From NCBI GenBank assembly GCA_019914945.1, contig CM034105.1:1178001-1242000 (forward strand): a stretch of DNA of 64,000 nt. The letters run 5' to 3'. The DNA is from Typha latifolia. Its lineage: Eukaryota > Streptophyta > Magnoliopsida > Poales > Typhaceae. The notes under the pieces are model-generated. The model was not told the origin of the DNA. It ran no database searches and worked only from the letters and a program-made list of their open reading frames with translations. This document shows positions 1-13,804 of this stretch, piece after piece (positions within the stretch are counted from its first letter, which is position 1; the number at the start of each line of letters is the position of its first letter). The translations under genes and the position numbers were made by a program.

Positions 1-25
1 AACACCTAAGAAGAGTCTTAACTGA

Positions 26-3000
26 CTAGCGAAGAATTTCCTTCAGCACCGAGCGTGAACATGAAATTGATAATTCTTCCTGTTTCATTGTATGCAGTAG
101 ACACAGTGCCCGTCCTGCAACCTTCCAAGCAAAGCCACATTTACCCACAGCCCCACTATTCTTTGCATTGTTATAAGCAATTTGATAAATTGTAACTGCT
201 TCGTTGAAGATATCATTGCGTGGCCTTGTGCTCTCTTCAAACTCTGCAGCTCCATATAGAAGCTGAAGTTTCGTAAAACCAATTAAATGCAAGTTTAGAC
301 TCTTTCAGAGACACCTCTATATATAAAAAGAAGAAAAAAAAACACTTTGCTATTCTCACCTCTTTATATTTTTGGAAGACTTCTTGCACCATCAATTCTT
401 TAGATTCCTTAGATTCATGATCCATAGAACAGAGCCGTGCCATCTCTTCTAAGTAATCTCGGTAGCGCGTCATCCACAGCTGCAAGCAAGACTGAGGAGC
501 TTCCTCACTAAAGCATGGAAGTTGGCAAATCTCTGAAACACCAAAATAGAGAAAGGGAATGTAAAACAAGAAAAGGATAATGCAGCAAACCACTAAATAA
601 AATTTATCATTTGCTAAAACAGCCATTAAGGCAAGTCCTTTCTCCTAAATTATTTCCTCATAACGTAAAACATAATTTACAACATCAATATGGTAACAAG
701 AGTTTCTGTTAAACCATTGCCAGAATCAGCTCAAGACTTTCAATTAGGCAGATACTGTAAAAATTTGTTCCAAACTGTTGCACAAAAAGTTGGATTATTC
801 AACTGGAATGAAACGGTAGAAGATAATAAGAACACATCCACCCTTTGCATTATAACTCAGAATTGATGTAAGTCTTGTACAATACTATAAACATGAATTG
901 TACTTGCAACCACATAATCTCCTATTGTTTTGAGATTTTGCTATATCCATGTTTCATACACTACTGATGGTTGGCTTACAAACAGGTAAGCAATATGCAA
1001 CTACAACACTGCAATTTTTTTTTATACATCACTGAATTTATTCTTACAAGTATGTTGCAACAAAATGTGGTATTTTGTGAAAAATCATTACAATGATCAG
1101 AACTATGACCATTTCTATGTATCCATAATGATAGGCCCTAAAATACTATGAACTTAGTGCACAAATAAATCAAATCAATTTACGCTTGTCATGTCCCAAT
1201 CAGATCTACACAAAAGAAATAACTAAAGATTGGATGCAAAAACTGAAATAGAAAAATGTGTTATCTGCTACCACCGTCCAAAGGTGACAAGCAAAGAATA
1301 ATTGACAGAATGATAAGCCAACTATGGCTTGACTATTAGTGGCAATCACAGAAAGCTCACTAAGTACTACTTTTCATGAGTAAACTGGGTGTAGTCACAT
1401 CAGCAAAGTCACAGATAAATCCACAGAACGGGTATCGAGCTGCATTTACATATGCATTATATAATGTCCCACTTTGTTCACCAAATTGCAGGGTCATCCT
1501 ACTATTAATCAACTTATGGTAAAAAATGGTGGCCAAACACTTACTACATGCAAATTATTAGCCACAATCACAACTCACTACAATAAAAAAGCTTACCACT
1601 TGATAGAAAATGCTCTGTTCGTGATGACTTCACCTTATCATGTATCACCCCCAAAATTGATGTTGAATTATAAGAATCATCGTCTGACCTTCCCATGAAA
1701 TGAGGATACTTTTTAACCTTCAACTCAGGAGGCACCTCAACCTAACTCAGAAAACAGAAAATCAGTAGAATAACAGTTTTAAATAATACAAAAACAAGGC
1801 ATACATAAATTTTGTAAATTAGACATGGTCATTGACTCATTGCCACTAGTGTTCTCGGAATCACATATTGAAGGTCTGTAATGCTAAAAAAGAGGTGCAA
1901 TCTTGACATCATCTCTATCGGGGCAAGTGCAGTACAAGCTGATAAAAAGATGTTGGATCAAACTTACACGTGAGTATTTTATAATGATCCACAAGCACCA
2001 ATGTATGCTAACAATTGGTGTCTGTCCAACATAAATTAATAAATATCAATCCATTCTGTTTTTCTTTTCTTCGTCTCAGTTTCTTTTCTTTTTCATTTTT
2101 CCTCTTAGCTAGCTATTAGTAGATAAGACATCCTGAATTCCAAGAATCAATGAGAAGCAAATTTGTAGACTACATGGAAAAACCAAATCTTAAATTGTCA
2201 GTTATACATATATATGGATTCCTTTAAAGTGATATTAGGATACAAATATACATTTTTACGTAATTTATTATCCTACTTTTCTTATGATTTTTCATATCTT
2301 GGTATTTGTATCATATCCTATATCCACATCCATGGTTCATAGATTTCACAATCTCAAAATAGTTAACAGCATAAAGAATTATTTAACTTCAGATTAATTC
2401 AAGGTATATAGGTGAAAAATTTTGGTATCAAAACAGAACTATGGAGATAGTTTAATTTTTAGCATCCAGAGATTAATGGGACAACAAACACAAGGAAATA
2501 TCAGTGATGGAATATGTGAGTATTAAGCTTTAATGATGAAATAAACCTTTATTCCACTTTTTGGGGCATCCACAGCATCGTAATATATATCGACCAATTG
2601 AAGAATCGCTCTCCTTAGGAGTTGTTTTTCTTCAGTACAAACATTTGGAGTCAAAAGCCGATCCATATAGGCTAGCCAACAATCTGCTGCCGCACTTATT
2701 GTGTAACTGGATTGCACATCACAACTTCCAAATATAAGGAACATGAAACCACACTAAGATATACCGAGATTAGATAGTTGCAACACTCTATCAGGTCTGG
2801 GAGATAGCAAGTTCCATTAAAGGTTCTACTGGAACATCTACCAGTTTCAAAACAATTGTAGAATAAAGCATCAATGACGGTTCCATTCAGCTTAAGTAAT
2901 AAAGAGTAGTAAAGCCTCAACAAGAAGAAGAAAATCCATTTATAGATCAATATAAGACACAGCAGCACGAGAGAAAAATGGCAAGATAATTGCAAGCAAT

Positions 3001-4393
3001 TAAAGCAGATTACGAAAACACATACTTTGTAAATGGTTCTTGTAAACTTTCGGTGGATTATTCATAAGTTCAACAATTAGTTGAATATATGAGAATACAA
3101 AAGACTGTCAGAGCTAGAGTACTAGAGTAGTAAACATCTAAAGATTCATATTCTAATGTTAGATCACTTCAATATTCTTCCAAGTCTACAAGCTGCTTGA
3201 GTACTAGAATATTAAATGTCTAAAGACTCATACTATACAGTAATATTTTCTTCAAAATCACCTCCAAGGAAAAAGAACAATAATTCAAGTTCTCCTTTTA
3301 CCCTTTCCTGTAGTTCATTTCTTTTCAAGATAACAAGAAGCACCTGATCGCTAATACCAACTATCTGGGGTCAGCTATATAAGATTACAACAGTATAGTT
3401 TCTATCTTATTACCCTATATTAGCATAACAAACAATCTAAACTGACAAAATACACTATAGTTCATGACAATCGGGAAAAAAATGTAATATGACTTTGATT
3501 CAACTTTAGAAACTTCCTCCTACCTCGAGGAACAAGTATTTATGAAGGTGAGGCATTTATCATGTTCCAACACCATGACACCAAAGGATTGTCGCAGACT
3601 ATATTATATTTCCAAACCATTACATGATTTCTTTAAGACTTCGTCAATAAAGATAAAAAAGGGCAGAAAAATTGCTTTGAGGAATAAATTCTTCCAAAAG
3701 TTAAATAACCTAAGGGCAATATAATTCTTCGGAATCATGCTAAAAACAAGGTTCCAAGAGTTGGGATCAGGATCAGCTACCAAAAAAATACAATACATAT
3801 CAGCCATTTCGATATCAAACTACTTTTTAACTGCATAAAATTCTAGAAATTATTTAAAAATACAAGAAAACTTCTATAATTCAAAAAAAGGACGGAAAAA
3901 AGAAAATAAAAATTACTCATTATGAAGAATAAAAATGAAACAATACTCCTTTAAAACCAAGGTTCCAACTATCAGTTTTGATATTGGGATCAGATGCTTG
4001 AAAACACGAGACATATCGATCATATTGGTTGTATCGATCTTCTGTTTCGAACGACCTGGATTGGGGATCAGTTGAATTGACCATAACGGCCAATCGGTTT
4101 CAACGATACAAATTGGGATCAAACAATACTTCAATCCATGCTTGAAACCATAATGAAGTCCGAACTAAATCTAGTAAATTTATATATTCGTAATTTATAG
4201 CTACAAAAGTGAGATAAAAATATCTCTCTTCATTGTTGTTCTGCAGCAATAAGAAAGAGAGAGAGAGAGAGAAAAGGGGAGTATAAAAATATAGAAAGAA
4301 AAATAAAAGAAAAAACATTCACTCGAGTATACCAGAGTGCAAAGTCGTCGAATGAGCTTAACAAATCGTAAGTGGGAAACGAATGCGTGGGGA

Positions 4394-4439
<46 letters not shown>

Positions 4440-7400
4440 AAAGCAGAAAACTTGAAAAGAAGGTAGATGGGAACAATTACCTATGTCCCTCAATTAGATC
4501 CATTTTGGATCCGACTCGAATCTTTAAACAACCCGTTTTGGTTGGTCCCAATATGACCAAAATTGGCTCGAAACCAAGGTGGGACGAGGTCAGCAATGGT
4601 CGATCCCATTCCACCGTTCCCTATCTATATTCAACTCGAAATTGGCCAAAACAGCCATATCTGGCTAAAACATAACCTGATGTGAAACATCACAAATATG
4701 AACTACAATGAATGCAATTCAAGATTCAGTAAAGGCTACAATATGTTAGGAACACCTTGGTTTGAATCGATTGACTAAAAATTGCTGAAAGAGCATCCTT
4801 TCCAAATCTGTACTTGACAATTGACTAGGCCTTGCATGTTGCATTTTCTTTGGTGGAATTGCCCGAACCCATGGTTCACTTGCTTTAAAATGCTCCAATA
4901 ACTGAAAATCATCCAAGAAAATTCTCATTGTAAAAGTGATGTAATGAGCAAAAAAGCGCATTACTTAGTTACATTCAATTGACATCACATATCTGAAATA
5001 GCAATACACCTCAGGTAAAAAGTTTGATTGCACCATAAAATTAAGTAAATAACCTAGACAAGATATGGTGCTAAAGACTCCAGAATACCTGAATAGTCAG
5101 TATATATTTAGAGACTAACAAAGTAATAAGGCTCAGAAGTATCATCGCCCATGACAAGTAATGAAATCCCAAAGACCTGCAAATAGAAAGGTGACCTTCT
5201 ATAGCTATTTCAAAAACAAAAAACATTGAACAACACAATTGACTCTCAAGCTTGCTTATTTATGTAGGTTTCTTTCATAGCCTATTTAAATAAATAGCTC
5301 GATAAAACAAGCAAGGGTACATAGTTCTCTTTTTGAGCCCATGCAAATAAAAATTGCTGACCAGGAAAATTGGGACAAAATATAACACTTGAATGTGAAG
5401 ATATATAGAGTTGAAATAGAAATTTTATTTAGAACTTGAGAAAAATTTCTATCACTTCCTGGCCATTAAATGCACATTGGAATAGTGAAAAGCTAACCTA
5501 TGATGGAGAGAGAAAAAATACTCAATTTATTCCACCTTGTGATGAGTTTGTGCAAATATAGAGGTGCATGCCAAAAAGTGTCAACTTTTGCTAAATTTTA
5601 ACACTACATATATATATATATATATATAATCTGCAATAAGGTCAGACAAGAGCTCCACGTTTGTGCAAACACAGAGGTGCATGCCAAAAAGGTGTTAGAG
5701 CTAAACTTTAACAGTACATATATATATATATAAAATAATCTGCAAGAAGGTCAGAGAAGAGCTCCATGGGCTATTACATCATTACATGTGCTTTTCATGA
5801 TTCAGGGGCTATTTAGACAATCAAGTTCCATAGATGTTGACTGGCTGGTGGTACTGGCAATCTAGGTAAAAAGACAAATCAAAGGGAAAAAAGGGAATCT
5901 CGCCAATCAGCTTTTCTTTCTACGATTCAAAGAAAATACTACTTCAACTGAGTTGTGGGCAGAAATTCCATTGGAAAAAATGCCAGAGAGGTGATTATTG
6001 CATTCCCCTCAATTCACCTCATTCTATACATGTGTAGGCAGCCAACCTCAATCTTCCTCTTCTGAGAAGCACAAACACAGATAAAGATTCATAAACATGA
6101 AAGAAAATTTTCTAAGAACATGATGTTTTGACATAGACAATAACAATCAGGTTGTATACACTAATGAATTGAACAATATATCTCAAAAAACAGAAACCAA
6201 CCTGTGGATTTCTCGATACCCAATAGATGTCACCATCAAAATCACTGTTTGCCATCTCGTCAGCCAAAGACCTTGGCCCATTAACTGGGAAAAAGATAGC
6301 ATATTTAGCATTTCCTACAATCTTCTCCAAGCCCTTGATGTAGGTTGCAGTTAAGATGTGTATGTCACCGAAGTGTAAACCTGGATGCTTGTAAACAAGA
6401 ACACTCCCAGAAACATGCCCATTTTCACTGCGTGCATGAAAGGAACATAAATGCCAGGTATGCAAAAAAACTTACTAATGAATACATAATCAACAGTCTC
6501 CAATATAAAATGGAGCACAATAAAGAACAGAGATATCAATTTGATGGCAAAAAATCAAGAGAAACAACACCAACATTTTCACAATATTATAAATCCCTAT
6601 AAATGCAGCATCCTATTTGCCAAAAGATACCAAGCAACACCCTGAGTTAATTTTAATTTAACAAGCACATGACTGAGTGAATTAAAAAGTAGAATATTTC
6701 ACTCATTTCAAATGATATTTTTATATTTCGTAATTACCCTAATCTCACTCCTCTAATATGACCTTTGAAAATAAATTCAGTAGTTCTTAGATCTTAGATT
6801 GGTTGATCTTGTGGAATTCAATATTTGGATGCAATTTTAATAATTTAATGATTTGATTTGCTCCTATTTTGTTCGAGATCAATGTTTTGGTCTATCTCTA
6901 AGCTGTTTTGGCTGCTTGATTCAGTTCTATAATTAAGTTAATCTAATGGTCAGGTTAAATTATATCTATCTATCAAACAATAGAGTGTGGCTTAATATTT
7001 CTTAGCAAATAAAGGGTTTTGAAAAGAGAGCTTATTTGTAATATAGTCAAAGCGTGGGGTGTCAGTTGTAATTGTCTCAAAAAAATTAAATATGCTGAAG
7101 CTTTTACTATTAGAGATTTGCACGAAATAAAATAAAATACAATTGTCTATACATACAGTATAATGCAAACTTCATTAGGTTTCAATGTTCCAGTGGGATC
7201 TGTTGTTCCCATCAAATAGTAACACTCACTCACAGGGACCTTTCCTCCCATAAGTCCCTTCTTTTCCTCCTGCATCATCACGGACAATCGAGACTTCAAA
7301 TATGGTTCATTAAGTGGTATTCCACAGAGAATCATTCTGGCCGCAAGAGAGTCATCCATATCAGCATAATTAAGTGCAACTGCCATGTTAAGCCAACAAA

Positions 7401-10400
7401 GTAGGTAAAGGATAATAAGCCAACACGAGTACAAATAAACATATAAAATTCTGAGTGCACCAGATCTTTCTACAAGTAACATTGACATCATTTAGAGCAA
7501 TAAAGAATATACTTTAATTTACTGTAACATGTATAGCACGAAAATAATTGTACCTAGAAAAGTTACCTCGAAGTGCAGCCCTTGTACTATATCTAGCACT
7601 CTCTGCATCATCTAATGCATTCCTCAAAAGTTCCAAAAAACACTCTTTTGGAACTCCTCCATAGTGAAGTAGTACAATTAAGTACCTCGATAAACATGTT
7701 CTCTTTGGTCGATTGCTGGGATAAGTATAGAAGCATCAAGCATCGAGCATCAAGCATCGAGCATCAACAGAAATTAAAAATAGAAGAATAATAAAAGCAG
7801 AACAAGAAAGAAAATAAACCATACTATCCTTAGAGATCCGGAAGACATACCTTGTGTTAACTATTTCCAAAGAGTTGCAACATTGGATGTACAAAATGCT
7901 TGGGTCTGATTCCACTTTTATCATTGAAGGTCGTATACAAATAGTTCTTGGAGGAAGCTACAACAGAAAATAGGATATCTACTTAAAAGAAAGAGCTTGA
8001 AATTAAAAATACAAAACAAAAAGGTTAATATTCTCTATACATGAATGCCAGAACACCATTTTCTGTGAGGACGTTATTTGACTTATTTCATTCACAAAAA
8101 AATGTAAAACATTTATAACAGTATGATAGAATGTAAAATTGTTTGATATTAAGCAGACTTATTGACAAATGACTGCAATAGTGATGTATCAGAGATATGC
8201 AAACAGAATCTTATACTTGTTTAAATACAAGGTCGCTTAGATAATTTCACCTTGACTATAAGCATTACAGGGTAAAAGTTCGTAGGCTGCATTTGTGTGC
8301 AACAAGCCAACTATTTAATCTTATGATCTCATCTCTATCTTCATATTACTGTGCCATAGAAATTGACCTGGTCTACAAAGACTACATAAGTTACAACCAA
8401 ATTCCTTACATTGGAGAAAAAGAATACTTTTAAAATGATTGATTTTACAATCAGAAGATTCAGAACATACCCGTTTATCAATGAGAAGTGTTCCCTTGAC
8501 AGCAGAACCATTGTAGAACAAACGGAACTGGATAAGAAGAGGCTATAGAAAATGCGAGAGAATTATTAGAAGCTCCATTAACCATGAGCAGTATTAGCTC
8601 AAAATTGAAGCCAAAGAACTTCAAGAAATTAGAAATTACATCTACTGTGCATACCGGTTCAGCAGCAAGATACCTATGGTTTTTTAAACTAGAAAATCTC
8701 TCTGAAGAATCACAGCCACCCAAAACATTCTGCAGAGAATAAAATGAATAAGCTAATGGATATCACAAAAGGATAGATAGACAAAGCAAGTGGAACTCTA
8801 CTATAATATATAACATTAGAATGGCTTCTGTTACCACTTTCTAGACTTAAGAAAATGACAAACGAGAAACTAAGGCCCCCATTGGTTGAAGAATAAGATA
8901 TATTTATCCATAAATAAGGAATCCCTTATTCATGACTTGTATCCAAACATCATCAAATCTAATATAACTAATAGTGTAATTAACATTCTCATGGTATTAC
9001 TAATACTATGGATACCAAATCCCTTACCCTTGTTTCTAGAGTTGGAATAAAAAGAGACTATCTATCCTAATATTGCAACCAAACACAAAAGGCATAGCTC
9101 TCCTCTAAACCATGAAAAAAAATGAATGTAATCTTATCTATATATTACCTTACTCTTCAACCAAACAAGGCTAAAAAGCTCAGTCTAATGAAAATCTGAA
9201 GATGGAGAATATTTTCTAATATTCCGAGGGGAAATTACATAAAGATTCAACTCTTTCAGATAAGGGTAAAAAGAATTACATGAGAAAATTATAATGTTGT
9301 GAAGATATCTAGAAGATGAATCAAGCTTCATATTATTTAAATCCATATATCTGTAACTTAGGTTATAATTGATCTGCACAATCAATTCTAGTGCATATTA
9401 TCCCCAAAGTTCCTAAGCAAATGAGAATAAATCCAAGCTAGCCTGACCAACAAACTACTATCGCAAGTTTGGTTCATTGTTCAAGCAATTTAGATCAACA
9501 ATTTGAACAGCCATAAACCAACAGGGACAACCAACCGCTTTGTCACACATAATATCAATGCATAAAGTGTGACAACAATTTATGATTATTTGCCTTACTA
9601 GAAAAGTAACAAAGAATGTTTCAAACCAGGATTTCTTGGGGCATCAAGCAACTCCCTTTGACAATATTTCCAGGACATTTCATAGCCAAATCTTCAGAAA
9701 TAAACCCAGTTCCATCTGTATGGATCCTTGGCTCGCAATCTTCATTATAAACAATGTTTCCATATTCATCCTAAATGAATCCAATTGACACTGAATAAGA
9801 TTCCACCAATAAGCTGAGCTACAAGAGATGCATCCAGGATAAGTATATAAAACCTACTTGAGGAACAGAAGAAGAAGCTGGCTTACCATGCAAGGTATGT
9901 CCTCAATTTTTTCAATATGAACAGATGATAGATCAATATCTAACTTGATAGTCTTGGACAATATTAAAGAGAACCTGCATTATCCATTTGAAGAATTGGT
10001 AAACACAATCAAATCTCATATGGTTTTGTTAGGCTGCCCACAAAGCTACTTGCAGCTACAAACCACAAGCAAAAATTAGACCGAAGTAGACATTGAATTA
10101 GGAAGCTACAAAATCCTTCTCAACTGTTCTTTTTCCTGCATCTTGACACATGACAAGCATGTCTACATGTGAACTTGTACTCATCCTCCCAACCAAGTCC
10201 TTTTTTTATATAGAAGGCAAACCAAACCAACTCATTTATTGCTGCAAAAATAAAACAGAACATCACCATCACCCCTTCCGCACTCCCAAATGGAATAGGA
10301 ATCTCTCCTGATCTTTCTGGACAATGCTGTTCACTGTGGTCTATACTTTGCTTACAGTTGCAGCTCCAGGTAGCTTTGCATGACGCGAAACAGAACCTAC

Positions 10401-10812
10401 ATGTATAAGCACATGTATGAAAAATCTAAGTACATAGACAAACAGAGTACAGTAAGAAGCAAAACCTGGCCATATATTTTGCCAAGCTAGAGACCGTATG
10501 TACATGCATAAAAACTGTACGTGCTTCATGTATCAATTTGTCAGAAAGAGTATATTTATTATCCATAGCCCATCCAGACTTGGTTCGAACGAAATAACAC
10601 CTAACAGAAGAAGAAGTTATGCTTCTCTTCTTCTCTGCTTTGCCGCCATCCTTGAAAACTGGTAACGGAAGAGATTCGAGAAAGAGAGTGTTAGTTACAC
10701 CAGAGGTCAGATATGAAATCATAAAAGTATCAATCTTAATAGATAATTTAAGTGGAAACGAAACAGAAAGTAATAGAAATGAACAACAAGAAAAATTAAG
10801 TGTTAGTCACAT

Positions 10813-10859
<47 letters not shown>

Positions 10860-13804
10860 TTTAAGTGGAAACGAAACAGAAAGTAATAGAAATGAACAAC
10901 AAGAAAAATTAAGTGTTAGTCACATTATACTAAAACTACTAGACAGTGAACCAAGCTAAGATAATGTGGTCTGCCATCCTTACAAAAAGATGGATATCAC
11001 ATGCCTTGTAAATGTTCATATAGAAAGCTTTTTTGTAAATATTTGACTACTTGTGCAGATTCATAAAAAATTCTCAATAGTAAAAGTACATTCATTTCTA
11101 ATTTCTAGCAGTACATAACTAGAGTCGATAGATCTTATACAACTAAAACATTCTCGCTTCACCTTTCCAGCCTTAAAAAATTTTAAGAGTGGGCAAAATA
11201 TGTACATTTTAAAAGACATGCCAAAGGACAAAATGACCAACATATAACATCAGGAAATGTGCATTTAGTGAATGACACCAGGTACTATAGGAAACAGGTT
11301 ATCATCTACTGAGCATGCTCAGAAGCAGCCATTGAATCTACAACACATAACAAATATAAATTGATGGAAAAAGAAAAACATACTTACAGGAACAATTAGA
11401 AAGAAGAACAAACAACATACCAAAGAAACGATAACAGTGTAAACCCACCATGATGCCCTCCTCTGCAACTCTGTCGTATACAAAACAATAAGTGCCAAAG
11501 CTGTAAGCAGATCTACTTTCTTCATTCATCTCAGCAAACTTTACAACCAATACATTGTCATCTCCAAGGACTCGCTGCAAGTGGGTTTTGGTGGTCTGAA
11601 GATAGGGTCCCTATATCCATTAACTCAACAAATTAGCATTTGCAAAACAAGAAAACAAGTAGGAGAAATATTTGAAAGGAAAAAAAAAAGATAACACCTA
11701 AACAGCACCACCACCTAAATGATTAGAGAACACAAAGGAACAGAACTTGAGTTAAGCTACAAATTTTAGCATAGTCGATGCAGAAAAGTGAGCTACATGA
11801 TAGTACAAATATCAACAAGTCTGAGTAAATAAAGAATATGGCTTTTTTTCTCAAAATGCAAGATAAAAAAGAATATTAGAAATTTAGAACCAAATCATGC
11901 TGAAGTTACTGCTATTAACACACAAACCGAAAGAAGGATAAAGTAAAACATCAACTAAGCTTTGATACTCACAATGTAACCAAAAATAACTCAAAAAGAA
12001 TTATCCGATATAAACTTCTTCGAAGCCCGACACCAAATCATGAATATATGGTAGCATTAAAAGAAAACATGAACTCAGACTACAAACAGAATAACAAAAA
12101 CAAAGAAACAGCTTTGTCATGCCAAATCGTCGGAACTAATACAAACCTTAAATGTCACATTTCCTTCGATATCAACACAACAGTGATAGACATGTGTCTT
12201 TCTTGAGTCCCAGTCAAGATTCTGCAAGTGTGAAGAACAAAATTTTATTTCTTAAAGTCACTGTAGTAGACAATATGTTACTCTTATAAAGAGATTGGAG
12301 GATGGGTCAAAATATCAGATTGATGGAGAACAGCATCTAAATCAAATCTTAACTCCAAGATACAGCTGATTTTGACAGTTTATGGTTTGGAACATCCAAA
12401 GGGTCAAGTTTTCACCAATTCAGCAAGTAAACAAGACTGATTGCACCACTGGAAATTCATGTAAAAGCTAACTTCTAATACAAGCTGCAAAACAATATGC
12501 AGGGCAAATCTTCACCTGGTAACAAAATTATCATCCTTCCGTAATTTATCATCAACAATTCTTCTACCCACGCACACCTAATTTAGTGTAAAAGAATGTG
12601 ATACCCCAAAAAAAGTTAAATACTTGAGCCAAAGATAGACTTAACATTATTCACTAGAAAGTAATAAGTTATTTTTTGTGCCAGCTCTATTTAACAGCAC
12701 AACAAACATGCATTGCATATCAGAGCTACACTACACAAAGTTTCAAATCATTTATGACGATCTAAATGACTAACTCTATGTCAACAAGGTAAACTTAGCA
12801 GTGGATGAGTGTTTCTTATATGCTTTTATAACAAACATTAATGTATCATTAAAGAACATCTAGCTACAAAGATCAACTTCATGTATAGCTTTCAAAGAAG
12901 AGAGCCCATGATAGAAGAAAATTCCATGAAGCATAACCTTTCTCCTATCTGATTCTGAGATATACTTGCACCCAACCTCTCTCCAGACCACCGATTCAAA
13001 CTGAATCATTGGCAAGCTCTCTAAACTCTTAATGAAGTCCACCGGTATTGCCTCTTCCAGCTTTTTCCTGTGAAAAAAGAGAAAGTAAATGCAAGACAGC
13101 TTAACCCACAGATACCTTCTAATCTTTCGCCACCAATGACGCCTACGCCTAAATTTACCTTCCAAGATAACTCAAAATCAAGAAAGCCTTTCTAAACTCG
13201 AGTTCTCCCAAGGCCAACATCTGTGGGGTCGCCAAATTCTTCAATGGATTCTCACCATCCGCCTCCATAGGAGCCATCTTGCGAATGGGACTAGTCATCT
13301 CCCCACGAGCCATATGAATAACGGGACTTACCATCTCTCTTGGACTGATCTCTTGAGACAATGGACTAACTACAGATTCCTCTGTCGAAGAACCAAAAGG
13401 TCCAACACAGAACGTGAATATTGACGCATTTGATGTAAGAATTAATTATGGAAAGTACCTCTGACCGAGCTAAACCCAGGGGAGGATGGCCCCGAGAAAC
13501 ACGAGCTCTCCCGGGTGGAGATCCCCTCGGCGTTTCGAGCCAAGACGACATCCGAACTCTTCGCCATGTAGGTGATGAACCTTGAGAGGTCCTTGACTCT
13601 GGATTCTGCGATCTGGCGCAGGATCCGCAGCGAGGCGTCTTCCCCGATGCGATCGAGCACTCGCCGAGCCACGTGATCGGGAGGAGGAAGGGATTGGTTT
13701 CGGCAGATCCGACGGAGTAACTCTTCCACCGCGGCGGGGAGGTGGAGGTGGCGACCGGAGGGGGATCGCGTTGGAGTAGGAGAATGAGGAGGAGGAGTGG
13801 CCAT
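26..13804 (-). CDS. RNA-dependent RNA polymerase, gamma clade (RDR3/4/5-like), 19 exons
   Basis: Plant RDRs copy single-stranded RNA into dsRNA for silencing; the gamma clade (RDR3/4/5) has no firmly established role. Exons in transcript order: 13804-13459, 13381-13159, 13067-12938, 12221-12147, 11610-11421, 10658-10466, 9974-9887, 9770-9627, 8729-8655, 8542-8471, 7957-7851, 7715-7567, 7379-7157, 6427-6202, 4901-4756, 2706-2547, 1741-1649, 530-360, 262-26. Every junction is GT-AG and phases close, giving 1015 aa, close to the length of known members. The start is the first ATG of a GC-rich exon. Landmarks: HTDGTGFISED in exon 8, PLLIQFRLFYNG across exons 9-10, and the catalytic loop DFDGD at about residues 734-738, followed by YWVSRNP. 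DFDGD (not DLDGD) is the gamma-clade signature. The exon 17/18 junction is the least certain: AG occurs at two positions and a tiny extra exon between 533 and 1648 cannot be excluded. No lesion was seen. Confidence 0.9.
4255..4437. repeat. Two (GA)n microsatellites in an RDR intron
   Basis: GA-dinucleotide runs at about 4255-4271 and 4397-4437. The long Ser/Leu or Arg/Glu ORFs across them on both strands are repeat artefacts. The surrounding intron (2707-4755) shows no exon signal. Confidence 0.9.
5547..5766. repeat. Imperfect tandem duplication, about 110-bp unit
   Basis: Copy 1 is 5547-5657 and copy 2 is 5660-5766. Both begin TTTGTGCAAA, share GAGGTGCATGCCAAAAAG and end near AAGAGCTCCA. 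Each contains its own (TA)n run, of different length. It lies in the RDR intron between the DFDGD exon and the next one. Confidence 0.85.
6720..7016 (+). repeat. Dispersed repeat B, copy 1
   Basis: AT-rich segment in an RDR intron, recognisably similar in the same orientation to 41700-41972. Shared blocks include CTCCTCTAATATGAC near the left end, TTGGATRCAATTTTA in the middle and AAATTAYATCTATCTRTCAAA towards the right. No coding capacity was seen. It is probably a degenerate transposon piece of unknown class. Confidence 0.7.
8874..9171. mobile_element. Tourist-like MITE (PIF/Harbinger class) in an RDR intron
   Basis: This 298-bp AT-rich element has terminal inverted repeats of about 24 bp. 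The left end starts GGCCCCCATTGGTTGAAGA and the reverse complement of the right end reads GCCTTGTTTGGTTGAAGA. It is flanked by TAA on both sides (8871-8873 and 9172-9174). A TIR beginning GGCC and a TAA/TTA target duplication are the hallmarks of Tourist MITEs mobilised by PIF/Harbinger transposases. It has no ORF. Class is inferred from ends and target site only. Confidence 0.8.
10744..10929. repeat. Perfect 73-bp direct repeat flanking a (TATG)n microsatellite
   Basis: 10744-10816 and 10857-10929 appear identical over 73 bp. They are separated by about 40 bp of TATG repeats (10817-10856). The unit starts TAATTTAAGTGG and ends GTCACATTATA. It lies in the RDR intron between the exons ending at 11421 and starting at 10658. 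Absence of differences implies a recent duplication, or an assembly artefact around the microsatellite. Confidence 0.92.

Noticed and set aside
4201..4675. Several 87-112-codon ORFs on both strands rich in Ser/Leu or Arg/Glu
   Set aside because: They are produced by (GA)n microsatellites inside an RDR intron.
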